From Fragilariopsis cylindrus CCMP1102 (taxonomy: Eukaryota > Bacillariophyta > Bacillariophyceae > Bacillariales > Bacillariaceae), in NCBI GenBank assembly GCA_900095095.1, contig FMBT01000398.1:62001-126000 (forward strand): DNA of 64,000 nucleotides, written 5' to 3'. Positions 40,316 through 50,249 of the stretch are shown here, piece by piece. Each line of letters starts with the position of its first letter. Position 1 is the first letter of the stretch. The notes beneath the pieces were generated by a model. That model was not told the DNA's origin. It searched no databases and saw nothing but the letters and a program-made list of their open reading frames with translations. The translations under genes and the position numbers were made by a program.

Positions 40316-43092
40316 ATGTATTTCATTACGAAATCCTGATCATCACCACCTGTAGTAGTAGTAGCACTTGTACCACTGTTCCTACCAGCTGTTGATGTTG
40401 TTGCTACTGCTGATTCAACTTTTACATTATTGTTATCATCATCCTCGACTTCTTCTTCAGAATATTGTTCCTGTGGTGACTCATCATTATTGTTGTCATC
40501 AGCATCATTATCACCACCAATAACAACATCACCAGAACCAGTACCATTCTTATTCTTCTTGTTTGTTGTTGGAAAGTTTAATACTTTATCTAGACCTTCA
40601 ATAATTGGAATACCATCACCACTTTCAATACTATCATTATCTTTAATAAATTTTAATAAAAATTCATCATACGCAACTGCTGCTAAGATTTCAGTTTCAT
40701 AACAACCAATATAATAGGATTGGATTGTTGTATCATTTCCTTTTAATTTTTGTAATACTTTTTTATGACATATTTGTGCACGCCATGGTTTTTTACGTTT
40801 GCCATGATTACGCTTGTTTAATGATACACCACGATATTTACTTGATTGTGAATCTCTTTTTTTAATTTCGGACCATTTACCATCAAAAGTATTATTCATT
40901 ATCTGTGCACGTTTTGGTAGTAAACGATCAAACATATTTAATCCTGTACCTTTTGGTATACCTAATAGACGCAATCGTGCTGTTTTAGACAATGCTTTTG
41001 ATGGTGGCATCTTACGACGTTTCTTTGCTGATGCTGATAATAATGCTGATTCAGGTGTAGAAGGCGTGGTGGTAGCTGCTGCTGATGCAGCGGCAGGTGT
41101 AGTAGTAGTAGTAGCAGATTCAGATTCAGATTTTGTTGCTGCAGAAGGTGTGGTAGCAGTAGTAGGAGCTGGTTTCGTAGCCATATTAGTATCATCATCC
41201 TCATTCTCAAATTCAGTGTCATCTACTGAATCATCTGTTATCCCTAATACGATACATTCCACAAATGCTCTTTTATCATCAGTTGCACGTCCATTTGCCG
41301 TCTTTGTTTCACGAGCTTTTGCAATCATAATTTTCATTTGCTGTATCATATATTTCATTGTTTCATAATCAGGATCATTAGCTTGTGCTTGTGCTTGTGC
41401 TTGTGATAACGGCGCCGATGGTGTTGTAAAGGCTGCTGCTATTGGAGCTAGTAATGGTGTTGTTCGTGTTGCCATCATCATTGCTGCCATTTTTGCTGCT
41501 GATGGTGCTGGTGTTGTCATCATCGTTGTAATATTCACTGGTGTATTTGGTGGAGCACGTAATAGAACAGCTTCTGCAGGTGCTGCTGCTGCAGGTACAG
41601 GTACAGGTACAACTATAGCTAGTAGTGGTGTATTAGACGACGCAGTTGATGTTGATGGTAGTGGTGTAGTACTACTACCTCCTGTAGTAGTACCACTAAT
41701 ACCGGTAACTGAATTATATCCTTTGGATAATAAATTTTGTTGCATTGTGATTGTTTGTTGTTGTACATACCGGGCTGTTTGTACATCAGTTTTGGATTCC
41801 AACGCGAGTTGTTTTTTTAACGAGGCATAAAATGTGAGTTGTGACTTCGCATGATTCATAAAGACATCATTTAAGGCAATTCTGACATTACTATCTAATT
41901 TTGCCATACAACTTCCTGATTGCATTTCTAGTAAAATAGATTGGGGTAGTAATGGTGAAGTATTTGTATTTGTTGTTGTATTTGAAACGGGTGTTGTTGC
42001 TACGCTTGTTGCGGATGATGACGCAGTAGTAGGAGTCTTCTTGGATGGTGTGTTCTTCACAGTAGCACTTGCCGTAACCGCCGCCGTTGTAGTAGAAGAA
42101 GCTGCCGCCGCTTCCTCTTCCTCATCTGGTGCTTTACCTTTAGTAGTATTCTTAGTTGCCTTCTTCTTCTTCTTCTTCTGATCGGATCCAGTAATAGCTA
42201 TGTCTGTCGACGATGCGCTGGTAGTAGTACCCATCATGGTATCCTTACCATCCGGACTACTTGTGGATGGATCTGGATCTTTCCATTCGGATAGATTCTT
42301 TAATACACGTTGTTCTAAATCAACAATTGTTGATGATGATGACGAAACTTCCTTTTCATCTTCGACCTTATTAGCATCAGTATTAGTAATAGCTGCTACT
42401 CCTTCTACTACTGCTGTTGCTGCTGTTACCTTCTTTAATGCTGCAGCAACATCATTGGTTGGTCCATCACCATCTTTGGTCCATGCTGCTAAATTATTTA
42501 AGACACGTGATTCTAAATCAGTTGTAGTATTCGTATTCGTTGTTGCTGCTGAAGTTGTAGTTGAAGCTGTTGCAGCCTCCGGTTGTTTTGATGATGCGTC
42601 AGAAGATAATCTTCGATCTTCAAATACAGCAACAGCAGCAGAAAAGTCAGAAGCTTCTGCTGTAGTAGTAGTAGTTGCGTTTGTGTTGTTTGTTGCAATT
42701 GCTGCTGCTGCTGCTGCCGCCTTTGTGGACGTTGACGTGGACGTCTTCGATGATGCTGTGTTCTTCTTTAAAAAACCAGCAGATAATGGTTGTGGTGATG
42801 GTGGTAATACTATTTGTACTTTTGCATTTGCAGTTGCAGTTGCAGTTGTATTTGTATTTGTATTTGTATTCGTTGTGGATGGCGGCGACGCTGCTGCTTC
42901 TTCCTTGGTTCGTTTCGCATGTTGGGATTGGGACGACGATTCTACTTTGACTCCACCTCCACCACAACTACGCAACGGCAATGATGGAACTTTTCTCTTT
43001 TTTGAATTTGAAGACGCAGCAGCAATTGCAGCAGTAGCAGCAGAACTATTATCATCCTGCTTTTTCTCAGAAGAAGTTGTAGAAGGATCCAT
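40312..43092 (-). CDS. AP2/ERF-domain protein
   Basis: Intact 926-residue ORF. The only recognisable domain is one AP2/ERF domain near the C-terminus (about 750-821): SKYRGVSLNKRNHGKRKKPWRAQI, an insert, then YYIGCYETEILAAVAYDEFLLKF. The YRG element, WRA strand and the AA-x-AYD helix are all present. In plants this fold binds GC-rich DNA; in algae such proteins are presumed transcription factors. The rest is Ala/Thr/Ser/Asn low-complexity with two similar short motifs, DLE(S/Q)RVL(N/K)NL(A/S).W(T)KD (about 197 and 262), and a more ordered helical region (about 390-470, LPQSILLEMQSGSCMAKLDSNVRIALNDVFMNHAKSQLTFYASLKKQLALESK; shown only as key residues SCMAKLD, ALNDVF, LTFYASLKKQ). A Lys/Pro segment and an acidic tail follow. 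No intron is evident. Confidence 0.8.
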   Translation of the reverse strand: MDPSTTSSEKKQDDNSSAATAAIAAASSNSKKRKVPSLPLRSCGGGGVKVESSSQSQHAKRTKEEAAASPPSTTNTNTNTNTTATATANAKVQIVLPPSPQPLSAGFLKKNTASSKTSTSTSTKAAAAAAAIATNNTNATTTTTAEASDFSAAVAVFEDRRLSSDASSKQPEAATASTTTSAATTNTNTTTDLESRVLNNLAAWTKDGDGPTNDVAAALKKVTAATAVVEGVAAITNTDANKVEDEKEVSSSSSTIVDLEQRVLKNLSEWKDPDPSTSSPDGKDTMMGTTTSASSTDIAITGSDQKKKKKKATKNTTKGKAPDEEEEAAAASSTTTAAVTASATVKNTPSKKTPTTASSSATSVATTPVSNTTTNTNTSPLLPQSILLEMQSGSCMAKLDSNVRIALNDVFMNHAKSQLTFYASLKKQLALESKTDVQTARYVQQQTITMQQNLLSKGYNSVTGISGTTTGGSSTTPLPSTSTASSNTPLLAIVVPVPVPAAAAPAEAVLLRAPPNTPVNITTMMTTPAPSAAKMAAMMMATRTTPLLAPIAAAFTTPSAPLSQAQAQAQANDPDYETMKYMIQQMKIMIAKARETKTANGRATDDKRAFVECIVLGITDDSVDDTEFENEDDDTNMATKPAPTTATTPSAATKSESESATTTTTPAAASAAATTTPSTPESALLSASAKKRRKMPPSKALSKTARLRLLGIPKGTGLNMFDRLLPKRAQIMNNTFDGKWSEIKKRDSQSSKYRGVSLNKRNHGKRKKPWRAQICHKKVLQKLKGNDTTIQSYYIGCYETEILAAVAYDEFLLKFIKDNDSIESGDGIPIIEGLDKVLNFPTTNKKNKNGTGSGDVVIGGDNDADDNNNDESPQEQYSEEEVEDDDNNNVKVESAVATTSTAGRNSGTSATTTTGGDDQDFVMKYI

Positions 43093-43750
43093 AATGTCTT
43101 TCTTTTCTTTTCTTTTCCTTTACGATGAACACTACCGGTAATAATTTACTCTGTTATCATATACATATCATTCTTTTTATGATGATACTAGTACTGTATC
43201 GCTAATGATGATTCTTTTTATGAATGAATGCCTGGCCCTGTTACATACAGTTATGACGTATTTTATTTTTATTAACAGGGTCATCCATCCGCCTTTTTGA
43301 AGAAGATTCATTCGATTCGAATCAATCAATTTTTTCGACGTTTCATAAAAAAAACGATTGGTTGTCAAAGCCGCAGCAACACTTACATTTTGTTTTGTAT
43401 GCGCGTTATTTAATACGTATTTTTTCGTGTCGGCGTGCGCAAGTCATGCGTATTAATACTACGTATGTACGACTAGTAATATAATATGGTGCATGCATAT
43501 AATGATGCATAGGTATGATGATACCAAGCAAAACAGCATTCACATCATTTTACTTTTGTACCAAGACTAATCGTGCATCCGAGAGGAGAGGAAAAATAGC
43601 AATTTATCGAACTAAACAAGAACAAAGAACCAAACATATCTAACAAATAAATAAATGTTGTTGTTCACACACCATCACAGAAGTAACGACGCCAAGGAAG
43701 GAGAATACGCCGACGCCGATGCTAATGCTGATGCTGATTGATTCGATTCA

Positions 43751-44047
43751 TTGCTTCTTAGAGTGGAGCCGGCGATTCCAAAATTAGATATACGATCGAA
43801 TAGAGAACAATACAAAAGTGACAGTGACAGTGACAGTAACAGTAACAGCATAGAAGACGTCGATTTAGATTCAGATTGTGACTGTGATTGTGATTGTGAT
43901 TTAGGTTACGACGAATTGATGATGGGTGATGACGGCGAAGAGGTTGGTAACATCATCAACAATAGTAGAGGCAGAAGCAGAAGCAGAAGCAGTAGCAGTT
44001 CTGTCGTTCTTCATTCGCTTCACCAGCTGTATGCGGTTCTAGTATGA
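43751..44047 (+). CDS. Hypothetical acidic SR-like ORF, weak
   Basis: 98 codons from a non-ATG start: LRVEPAIPKLDIRSNREQYK, then Asp/Ser and Cys/Asp dipeptide runs (SDSDSDSNSN, DCDCDCD), DELMMGDDGEEVG and an Arg/Ser run. An ATG-started frame at 43654 (MLLFTHHHRSNDAKEGEYADADANADAD) ends just before it, so the two could be one spliced or frameshifted gene. The function is unknown. Confidence 0.25.
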   Translation: MLLRVEPAIPKLDIRSNREQYKSDSDSDSNSNSIEDVDLDSDCDCDCDCDLGYDELMMGDDGEEVGNIINNSRGRSRSRSSSSSVVLHSLHQLYAVLV

Positions 44048-44480
44048 AGAGGAGCCGCCGCCGGAGCATCACCTCCTGCAGGTGCAAGTGAAGATCGATC
44101 TGGAGGAGCAACTCCATTGCACATGAGGAAGAAAACTAAAGTAGTTGGCCGAACTCTAAAATTTGGTTCTCCAGCACCCTGCAGCTGCGACTTCTGTCGG
44201 AACCCCCAACACCTGCACCTGTTGGTGATGTACCACCAACAGGTGCTGCGGGGGGTCCTCCACAAACCGTTTCGAATCCAGCACCCTGCTGTCGTAACCC
44301 AAGCATCTTTTATATCTGGTGGTACACCAGCATCCTTTGGTGCTACTTCTATCGAAACCCCAGCACCTGCAGCTCCACCTCGAGCAGCAGGAGTCTTTTT
44401 TCCTCCAGCAACTGTAGTATTTGGTGATACACCAGCAACAGGTGCTGCGGAGGGTCATTTGAAAAAGTTTATAAGAAGAT
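44040..44480 (+). pseudogene. FG-repeat (nucleoporin-like) fragment, decayed
   Basis: Repeated FGxTPAxGAA-type phrases occur in more than one frame: KFGSPAPCSCDF.., GGTPASFGATSIETPAPAAP, VVFGDTPATGAAEG. At DNA level the same CCAGCACC..C.GCAG and CCA.CAACAGGTGCTGCGG words recur at 44175, 44241, 44278 and 44430. The style matches FG-nucleoporin repeats, but the frame is interrupted and no ordered domain is present. Confidence 0.35.
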
Positions 44481-44482
44481 TT

Positions 44483-44773
44483 TTATGTGGGTGGGTCGAA
44501 CGTTCGACTTATTGAGATCTCTTGCTGCATTACTTTCACTGTTGCCATCAGCTTCTCCATGGATTTCGTACTTCCTGGTTGGTCTTGAGGCTGATTGTGT
44601 CCCAGCGAGAGACCATGTATTCTAAAATGTGCATGTGCTGCTCCTGTTGCAGGACCGTCTAGTCCAAGACTGAACATCGCCTGCGATTGGGTAGATTCTA
44701 AGGTTTTAGCGTGCTTTTGCGTGTGATAATTTTCACACAGGCGCATAATGCGGTGCACGGAGGAAGTTTCCAT
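44483..44773 (-). CDS. Hypothetical small ORF, weak
   Basis: 96 codons from ATG: METSSVHRIMRLCENYHTQK..., ending KVMQQEISISRTFDPPT. The composition is protein-like rather than repeat-derived and the stop follows directly upstream of the FG-like fragment on the other strand. No domain is recognised. Confidence 0.3.
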   Translation of the reverse strand: METSSVHRIMRLCENYHTQKHAKTLESTQSQAMFSLGLDGPATGAAHAHFRIHGLSLGHNQPQDQPGSTKSMEKLMATVKVMQQEISISRTFDPPT

Positions 44774-45093
44774 GCTCTATTCAATTCATCATTATCATCT
44801 GATGATGGTTCTACGTATGATAATTCTTCACTTTCTTCCCATCATACGTAAGTGGTTATATATCTATCTAATTAGGTAGCTAGCTAAACCTTTTGATTCT
44901 TTTTTTTTAAATAATTTTATTTCTACATTTGTATCTCCTCTTTTTATTTTATCTTATTTGCGTCTGTATTCGCGTTCGTATTTGTAATAGAATCATTGTA
45001 TACTAATACGTTGCGATCACACACCACACCACACCACACCACACCACTACGGTAGTAGTATTATTAGCATTAGCATTATTATCTGCTGCATTA

Positions 45094-46872
45094 TTAGCAG
45101 GCAGCAGCAGCAGTCATTTTTTTCTTCTTAGCAGCATATTTTGTTTTTTGACGGTCTCTACAACCACCACATTTTGTTGCATGTCCCTTACCACCAAATT
45201 TAGACCATAATTTAAAATTCTTACATCCCTTACACCATTTAATTTGTTGTCCAATAATACGATTGTTGGTATTGGTAGTATTGGTATTGGTATTGGTGGC
45301 ATCATTAGCAATAGTGTTGTCATTGTGATAGTCATCGTTATTAATAATAATCCATACATTAACATCACATACTGTACATACACCTTTATTTTGTGTTGGT
45401 ATAGTCCCTACCGTACTACCATTGTTACTATTATTGTTATTGATATTTGCATGTACGTTATTGTATTGCTTCTTTTGTTTTTGTTTCCCAATACTACTAC
45501 TACCAGCAGAAGCAGAAGCAGAAGTAGTAGCTGTAGTAGATCCATAAAGACATGATATACCACACATAACACAACATCTCATTCCATTACTATTATTATT
45601 ATTATTTGGTTGATTACGACCACCACCACCACCACCACCAATACCATTACTCATAATATGTTTTGGATAATTCACTAATCTATTAAACTCTGGTATAATA
45701 AGATTATTTGATTGTATCATATCACCTTGATATTGTAATGGTATTGGTACTTTCATTGGTATACATCTTCTGCTTGTAGTAATAATAGTTGTATTCGACG
45801 TATTCGACGTAGCCGGAGAAAAAGAAGAAGATTTAGAAGGAACAGATTGTCGTGCTGCTGCTTGTGAGTACATCATCATACCAGCCGCAGCCGCAGTAAC
45901 AGCAGCGAATGGAGGATGCGGATGTGAATATTGCGGATGGTGTTGCTGATGTTGCTGATGCTGTTGTTGTGCAATTTGCATTGGTGATTGTGTTACTACC
46001 ATTGACGAAGAACAGAAGTATTTATTCTCTTCCGACGACGCACTAATAACTCTTCTACGTTTCATATAAGATGGATTATTATCAATCGTATCAGAACAAC
46101 TCCTTGCAAGAAGTGATAATGGTGACGACGATGATAGTGATAATGACGATGATAACGCCGATGATGATTGTGATGATGATTGTGATGAAGGAGTAACCAT
46201 TCTTGAAGGAGATATTTTAGTAGCAGCTACTGCAACCGGCACTGACTGCTCTGATGCGAAGGATGATGAAGTTCCTGCTGCTTCTGAGTCTATCACTCCT
46301 GTCGTCGCTGATTGAGTATTCGTCTGGATTGTCAGCGGTCGAGAAGTAGCAGCGGGCGCCGTTGTATCTGTAGAAGTAGGTAGTTCTTCATTATTATTAT
46401 TATCACTGTTATGATTATCAAATGGTGTACACTCTATCACTTTATAATTTTGATTATTAAAAACAATGAATGATTTTTTTGTGACACCAGAAAATGTTGC
46501 ATCTTCAACTTTATCACCATCAATATCTAGCAAAGTTAATGACTTAGATGATGATGACGAAGATTTTGATTCTGATTTCGATTCTGATTCTGATAGTTTC
46601 AAGTCATTATTATTAGTATTTGAATATTGTTTATTCAAAACAACTTTAGTCTTACTTTTGTTCCTGTGAATTACACGTAATTTCAATTGTAACATCCGTC
46701 CAACAATTTTTAATGTTGCTGTACGTTGCACTACTACACTATCCTGTTGTTGTTGTTGTTCTGCTGCTATTGCTATTACTGTTGCTGTTGCTGCTGGTAG
46801 CTCTTCGTCATCATGCTCAATATATTCCTCCTTGATAGTATTAGTATTAGTCTTAGTATTACATGAGATCAT
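45094..46872 (-). CDS. Diatom-type CxxC zinc-ribbon-like protein
   Basis: Intact 592-residue ORF. The N-terminal half is mostly Ser/Thr/Gln/Asn-rich with an ordered piece (about 50-150, KIVGRMLQLKLRVIH, KSFIVFNNQNYKVIECTPF). A conserved-looking core follows: IPEFNRLVNYPKHI (about 393-406), then cysteine pairs CCVMCGISC (Cys434/437/441), GVCTVC (Cys499/502), WCKGC (Cys547/550) and KCGGC (Cys568/571), with CKNFKLWSKFGGKGHATKC between the last pairs. Such paired CxxC motifs probably bind zinc. I recall closely similar C-termini in many diatom proteins of unknown function; that comparison is from memory. A regulatory or DNA-binding role is inferred. A TG-repeat run (46987-47020) lies upstream of the start. 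Confidence 0.65.
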   Translation of the reverse strand: MISCNTKTNTNTIKEEYIEHDDEELPAATATVIAIAAEQQQQQDSVVVQRTATLKIVGRMLQLKLRVIHRNKSKTKVVLNKQYSNTNNNDLKLSESESKSESKSSSSSSKSLTLLDIDGDKVEDATFSGVTKKSFIVFNNQNYKVIECTPFDNHNSDNNNNEELPTSTDTTAPAATSRPLTIQTNTQSATTGVIDSEAAGTSSSFASEQSVPVAVAATKISPSRMVTPSSQSSSQSSSALSSSLSLSSSSPLSLLARSCSDTIDNNPSYMKRRRVISASSEENKYFCSSSMVVTQSPMQIAQQQHQQHQQHHPQYSHPHPPFAAVTAAAAGMMMYSQAAARQSVPSKSSSFSPATSNTSNTTIITTSRRCIPMKVPIPLQYQGDMIQSNNLIIPEFNRLVNYPKHIMSNGIGGGGGGGRNQPNNNNNSNGMRCCVMCGISCLYGSTTATTSASASAGSSSIGKQKQKKQYNNVHANINNNNSNNGSTVGTIPTQNKGVCTVCDVNVWIIINNDDYHNDNTIANDATNTNTNTTNTNNRIIGQQIKWCKGCKNFKLWSKFGGKGHATKCGGCRDRQKTKYAAKKKKMTAAAAC

Positions 46873-48176
46873 CGTAATCTATTCTCACTGCGATAATGTG
46901 TGTGTGGAAGAAGAAGACTAACAAGAAGAAGATCCGAGTTATGCTTTCTGTATTTTTATTGTACCGTATTGATTATTACTAACTTTGTGTGTGTATGTGT
47001 GTGTGTTTGTGTGTGTGTGCTGATCAGCGACGAGAGGACGAATATTATTATGAATACAGTAGGTGGTGCAGTAACGTTAGTGGCATCATATTCTTTGAGT
47101 TTGCTTACAGTAAGCTACAGTAAAGTATGGGAGCTAAAAGATATATATTATTGTCCTGAAGGAAGGCTTATCACCGATAATTTTTGTGATAATAATTTGG
47201 CGTTAAAAGGAGCTGTTTAAGCCATTAGCGAATTAAGTTTATCGCTTTTTGTGATTTTAGTTCATGCAAGTCGCTGATTAATACTGGTGTACTGGTACAG
47301 CACGGGTTAAAATACAAATTAAAGTACATACTGGGCCCTCCATTAGTTTTTAAAAACACTAAGGTAGCTCCAAAAATCAGTCGTGTTTAATTTTTGAGTT
47401 TTTATTTAGGGAGCTCTTCATAGGGGGCGGCATAACCTGAATCCTAACGCTAACCCTAATCTATCCTTCCTTAATGTGTGTCATTTTTATGTGCGTTAAG
47501 AATTGAAATGGAAAATAATTTTCCATGAATGCATACACAATAGGAATGTAATTGATCGAACCTCCATTGGTACTGGTCGGATCAATAGAAACTTATGAGA
47601 CGAAATATAGATACTCGTACTGTTAATAGAGACAAAAAATCAGATGAATTAGGTCATTTGGGGAAAATGCTATGAGGCCATATATGGGTGTTAGACAAAT
47701 TTCGAATCACCAGGAAGAGGTGCATAAGAGAGGAGGATTAAAAATCAAATAATAGAGTAATAGATAAAGTGCTACCACAGATGTCTCTATTATTGTTATA
47801 TTAGTCAATACGATAATTTTAATTGTTATTGGTACATTAAAAGAGGACCCATTATCAGTTCCAATACAACCAGTAGTTCCACTTCCAATAATTCGTTCCG
47901 CTGCAGAAGAATCCATTCAAGGATCCAGAACGGCATTCAGATTTCCCTCCCTCCATCCTTAACATCCCATCATCTTTATCTCCGCAGACAACGACGATGA
48001 CGACGACGACGACGACGGTAATGCGGTACCAGCAGCAGCAACAAACAACTCTACCATCACACCAAAGAAAAAGAAGAACAACAACAACAACAACAAGGAT
48101 GGACGATTCATTCGATCCCACCTTCCTTACTGCTGATGTTGATGTTGATGTCGAAGAAGTATAAGGATGATAATTA

Positions 48177-48449
48177 TTGGATCTCAAGATGAACAAGCAG
48201 AAGAGAATGACAGTAGAAGGTGGTGAAGTTTTCCTAATGCAAATGATTGGAAGAATGATGACACCGGATGTTATTTCTAATACAGAAGAAGCGTCTATTG
48301 ATAATGCTAGACGATATCTATGGAGACAAGCAAAAGACAGAATGGAAAGAAGATCATCCTTCATTCGAATGAATCGATTAATTACTGTACCATCCGCCAG
48401 TCCCAGTTCAACAAGAGGCATATCATTATCCGCACTAATCGATTGGTGA
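48177..48449 (+). CDS. Protein-like fragment, possible exon
   Basis: 90 open codons: MNKQKRMTVEGGEVFLMQMI, RMMTPDVISNTEEASIDNAR, RRYLWRQAKDRMERRSSFIR and a Ser-rich end. The sequence is not simple repeat and looks like true protein. Short open pieces upstream (47835-47950 and 48080-48170) in other frames may be other exons or a decayed start. No domain is recognised. Confidence 0.3.
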   Translation: MDLKMNKQKRMTVEGGEVFLMQMIGRMMTPDVISNTEEASIDNARRYLWRQAKDRMERRSSFIRMNRLITVPSASPSSTRGISLSALIDW

Positions 48450-48879
48450 ATACTACATCAACACAGGACGGCAACAGTAATGATACGGAAGGAAGGACAG
48501 CAACAGAATCAGTTGATGCAATAACTCCTTTTCTTTTTTTTCGCCTCACAGAAGAATCAGTTGATTCAAATTCAAAATTGTGTTGCTGATTTACCTTTCG
48601 TCGTTCGTCTGCGTCGGCGTCGTCCTTTTGTTGATCGGTATTACTATTGTTATTAATATCACTAGAAATTGTATTGCTATTTAAAAAAATATATACAGAT
48701 TTAATATAGATTTTCAAAATTAGAATTAGCAGAAGCTGCATAGGAACAAACGATTAGCAAATGTAACAGCACGTTCAGGTAATAATAACAAACCACCAAT
48801 TGTTATTGGTCGATTACAACATCAACATACATTACGACAACAGGCACAACAGCAAGCTCTTTGAGGTAATAAAGATCTC

Positions 48880-49440
48880 GAATAAGAACTAGTCTAAAAG
48901 TAATTACAACAAGCCGAAGCTACAAACCGCCTCGTCTACAACTGGTGAAGACGACCGTCTTATTTACTCGATCGTGAGAAAGACAAAGAAGGTATCAATT
49001 CATTTATCTTATTAATATTAGTAATAATAATAATAATAATATTACAGAAGATAGTGGAACAGATCCTTTAAATCAAGAAGCTGAAGCTACTGCCGTCGCG
49101 TTTGCCCCTGATAATCCATGGATTTTCAATAGACGACGACTGTCTTATTTATTCGATCACGAGAAGGACAAGGAGAAGATTCGATTTGTTTGATCTGTTC
49201 GATCTGTACATCAACAACCCTGCGTCTTCAACGAAAGAAGAGATTTGATTCGACTGTAGCTATTTGCTACTCAAGGAATCATCATCTGGTAGATTGACGT
49301 ACTGTAAAACCCTGCTACTAGGAGAAGAAATACACGAGGACATCAGAACAGAGAAAGAGAGTTCTATCTTTCAGAAGAAGCCGAGGCCAAATTGCCGTGT
49401 CTGCATGACGCCGATAATCCAACTGGATTAACAGAAGAAG
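48880..49440 (+). repeat. Three members of the RRRLSYLFDHEKDKE repeat family
   Basis: Copies at about 48900-49010, 49050-49200 and 49310-49440. The middle one is the best kept and reads EAEATAVAFAPDNPWIFNRR then RRLSYLFDHEKDKEKIRFV. The others keep parts (TCTTATTTACTCGATCGTGAGAAAGACAA; GAAGAAGCCGAGGCC). The partners are at 18243-18420 and 18460-18540. They look like remains of a small multigene or multi-repeat protein family. Confidence 0.6.
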
Positions 49441-49748
49441 AAGAAGAAAGAAAAGATAACAATATGGTTATTTCTACTTTCGGATTACTAGGTATGGCAA
49501 CTGTCGATGACGGTGAAGTTATTCCGGTAGCGAATACACCTCCACGACCACCACCACCGTTAATTATTTCTTTTCTTAATGATACTAGTGCAATTATTCA
49601 TGCCGATGGGATTGATACTGATACTTATAATGGTGATATTGAAAAGAATATTGAAGATTCTCATCGATCGATGTATCAAGTACAAGATCAAGTTATCGGA
49701 CTCTTCGATGATAATGATCCATATGGTACTTCAATCAATGGAGAGTAA
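49392..49748 (+). CDS. Hypothetical 118-codon ORF, possible exon of the repeat family
   Basis: Starts MPCLHDADNPTGLTEEEEERKDN at a non-ATG codon (the first in-frame ATG is at 49464, MVISTFGLLGMATVDDGEV). Later parts are PPRPPPPLIISFLNDTSAII and DSHRSMYQVQDQVIGLFDDN. The composition is protein-like. It begins inside a family-2 repeat copy and is followed by a family-1 copy. The function is unknown. Confidence 0.3.
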   Translation: MPCLHDADNPTGLTEEEEERKDNNMVISTFGLLGMATVDDGEVIPVANTPPRPPPPLIISFLNDTSAIIHADGIDTDTYNGDIEKNIEDSHRSMYQVQDQVIGLFDDNDPYGTSINGE

Positions 49749-49756
49749 AAAGAAGA

Positions 49757-49855
49757 CAGAATGTATCGAGTCGACACAATACTATCTTCAATAGTATTAT
49801 TACTACTACAATCAGGATGTATCGACAACGATGATACTATTGCCATTATTTATTG
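49757..49855 (+). repeat. Member of the ACTATTGCCATTA family
   Basis: AATGTATCGAGTCGACACAA, TACTATC, AATAGTATTATTACTACTAC, AATCAGGA and GATACTATTGCCATTATTTA. It matches 17908-17965 in its first half and the in-frame repeats of 11.9-12.6 kb in its second half. Confidence 0.7.
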
Positions 49856-50249
49856 TTATAGTTACTTTGGCAATAATAAATGATATTGTTTATAATATTA
49901 ATTCTATTTTGATTTTCATTCCGTTTCGTTTCGTTTCGTTTTATCGTGAATATTTCATGTAGGTCTATTTTCGTTATTGTTGTAGAAATAATAATACGCT
50001 GCATGTATGTTTACAAAGTATTCACTCCATACAAGTCATTTGATCGTTGAGGTGTCATTCCGTGAGTTTTAATATGTTGAAACATTTCTGTCATAAATCG
50101 ACTTGTTAAATTTATTTCTGGGTTAGGATTTCCTTTTCCATGTCCCGTTGGTGTTTTCTATCTTCCATTTCGAGTTTTTCTACGCAACATTTCCATGAGC
50201 ATTAATAAATGCATGAGTAATAGCTGTTTTTTGGGGAGTTTACTTCCCT

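Larger units (their letters stand above)
43093..45093. other. Intergenic with fragments
   Basis: No complete gene is supported. Included are an Asp/Ser-rich ORF (43751-44047), an FG-repeat-like fragment (44040-44480) and a minus-strand open frame (44483-44773). The stretch 43093-43650 is the upstream region of the AP2 gene with no clear element. CACAC repeats lie near 45020. Confidence 0.5.

Noticed and set aside
42200-43141. 313-codon Val/Ala/Asp-rich plus-strand ORF
   Set aside because: Antisense of the Ala/Thr-rich N-terminal half of the AP2-domain gene.
47440-47465. Interstitial telomere repeat (CTAACCCTAA-like)
   Set aside because: Only about two imperfect units; not an array.
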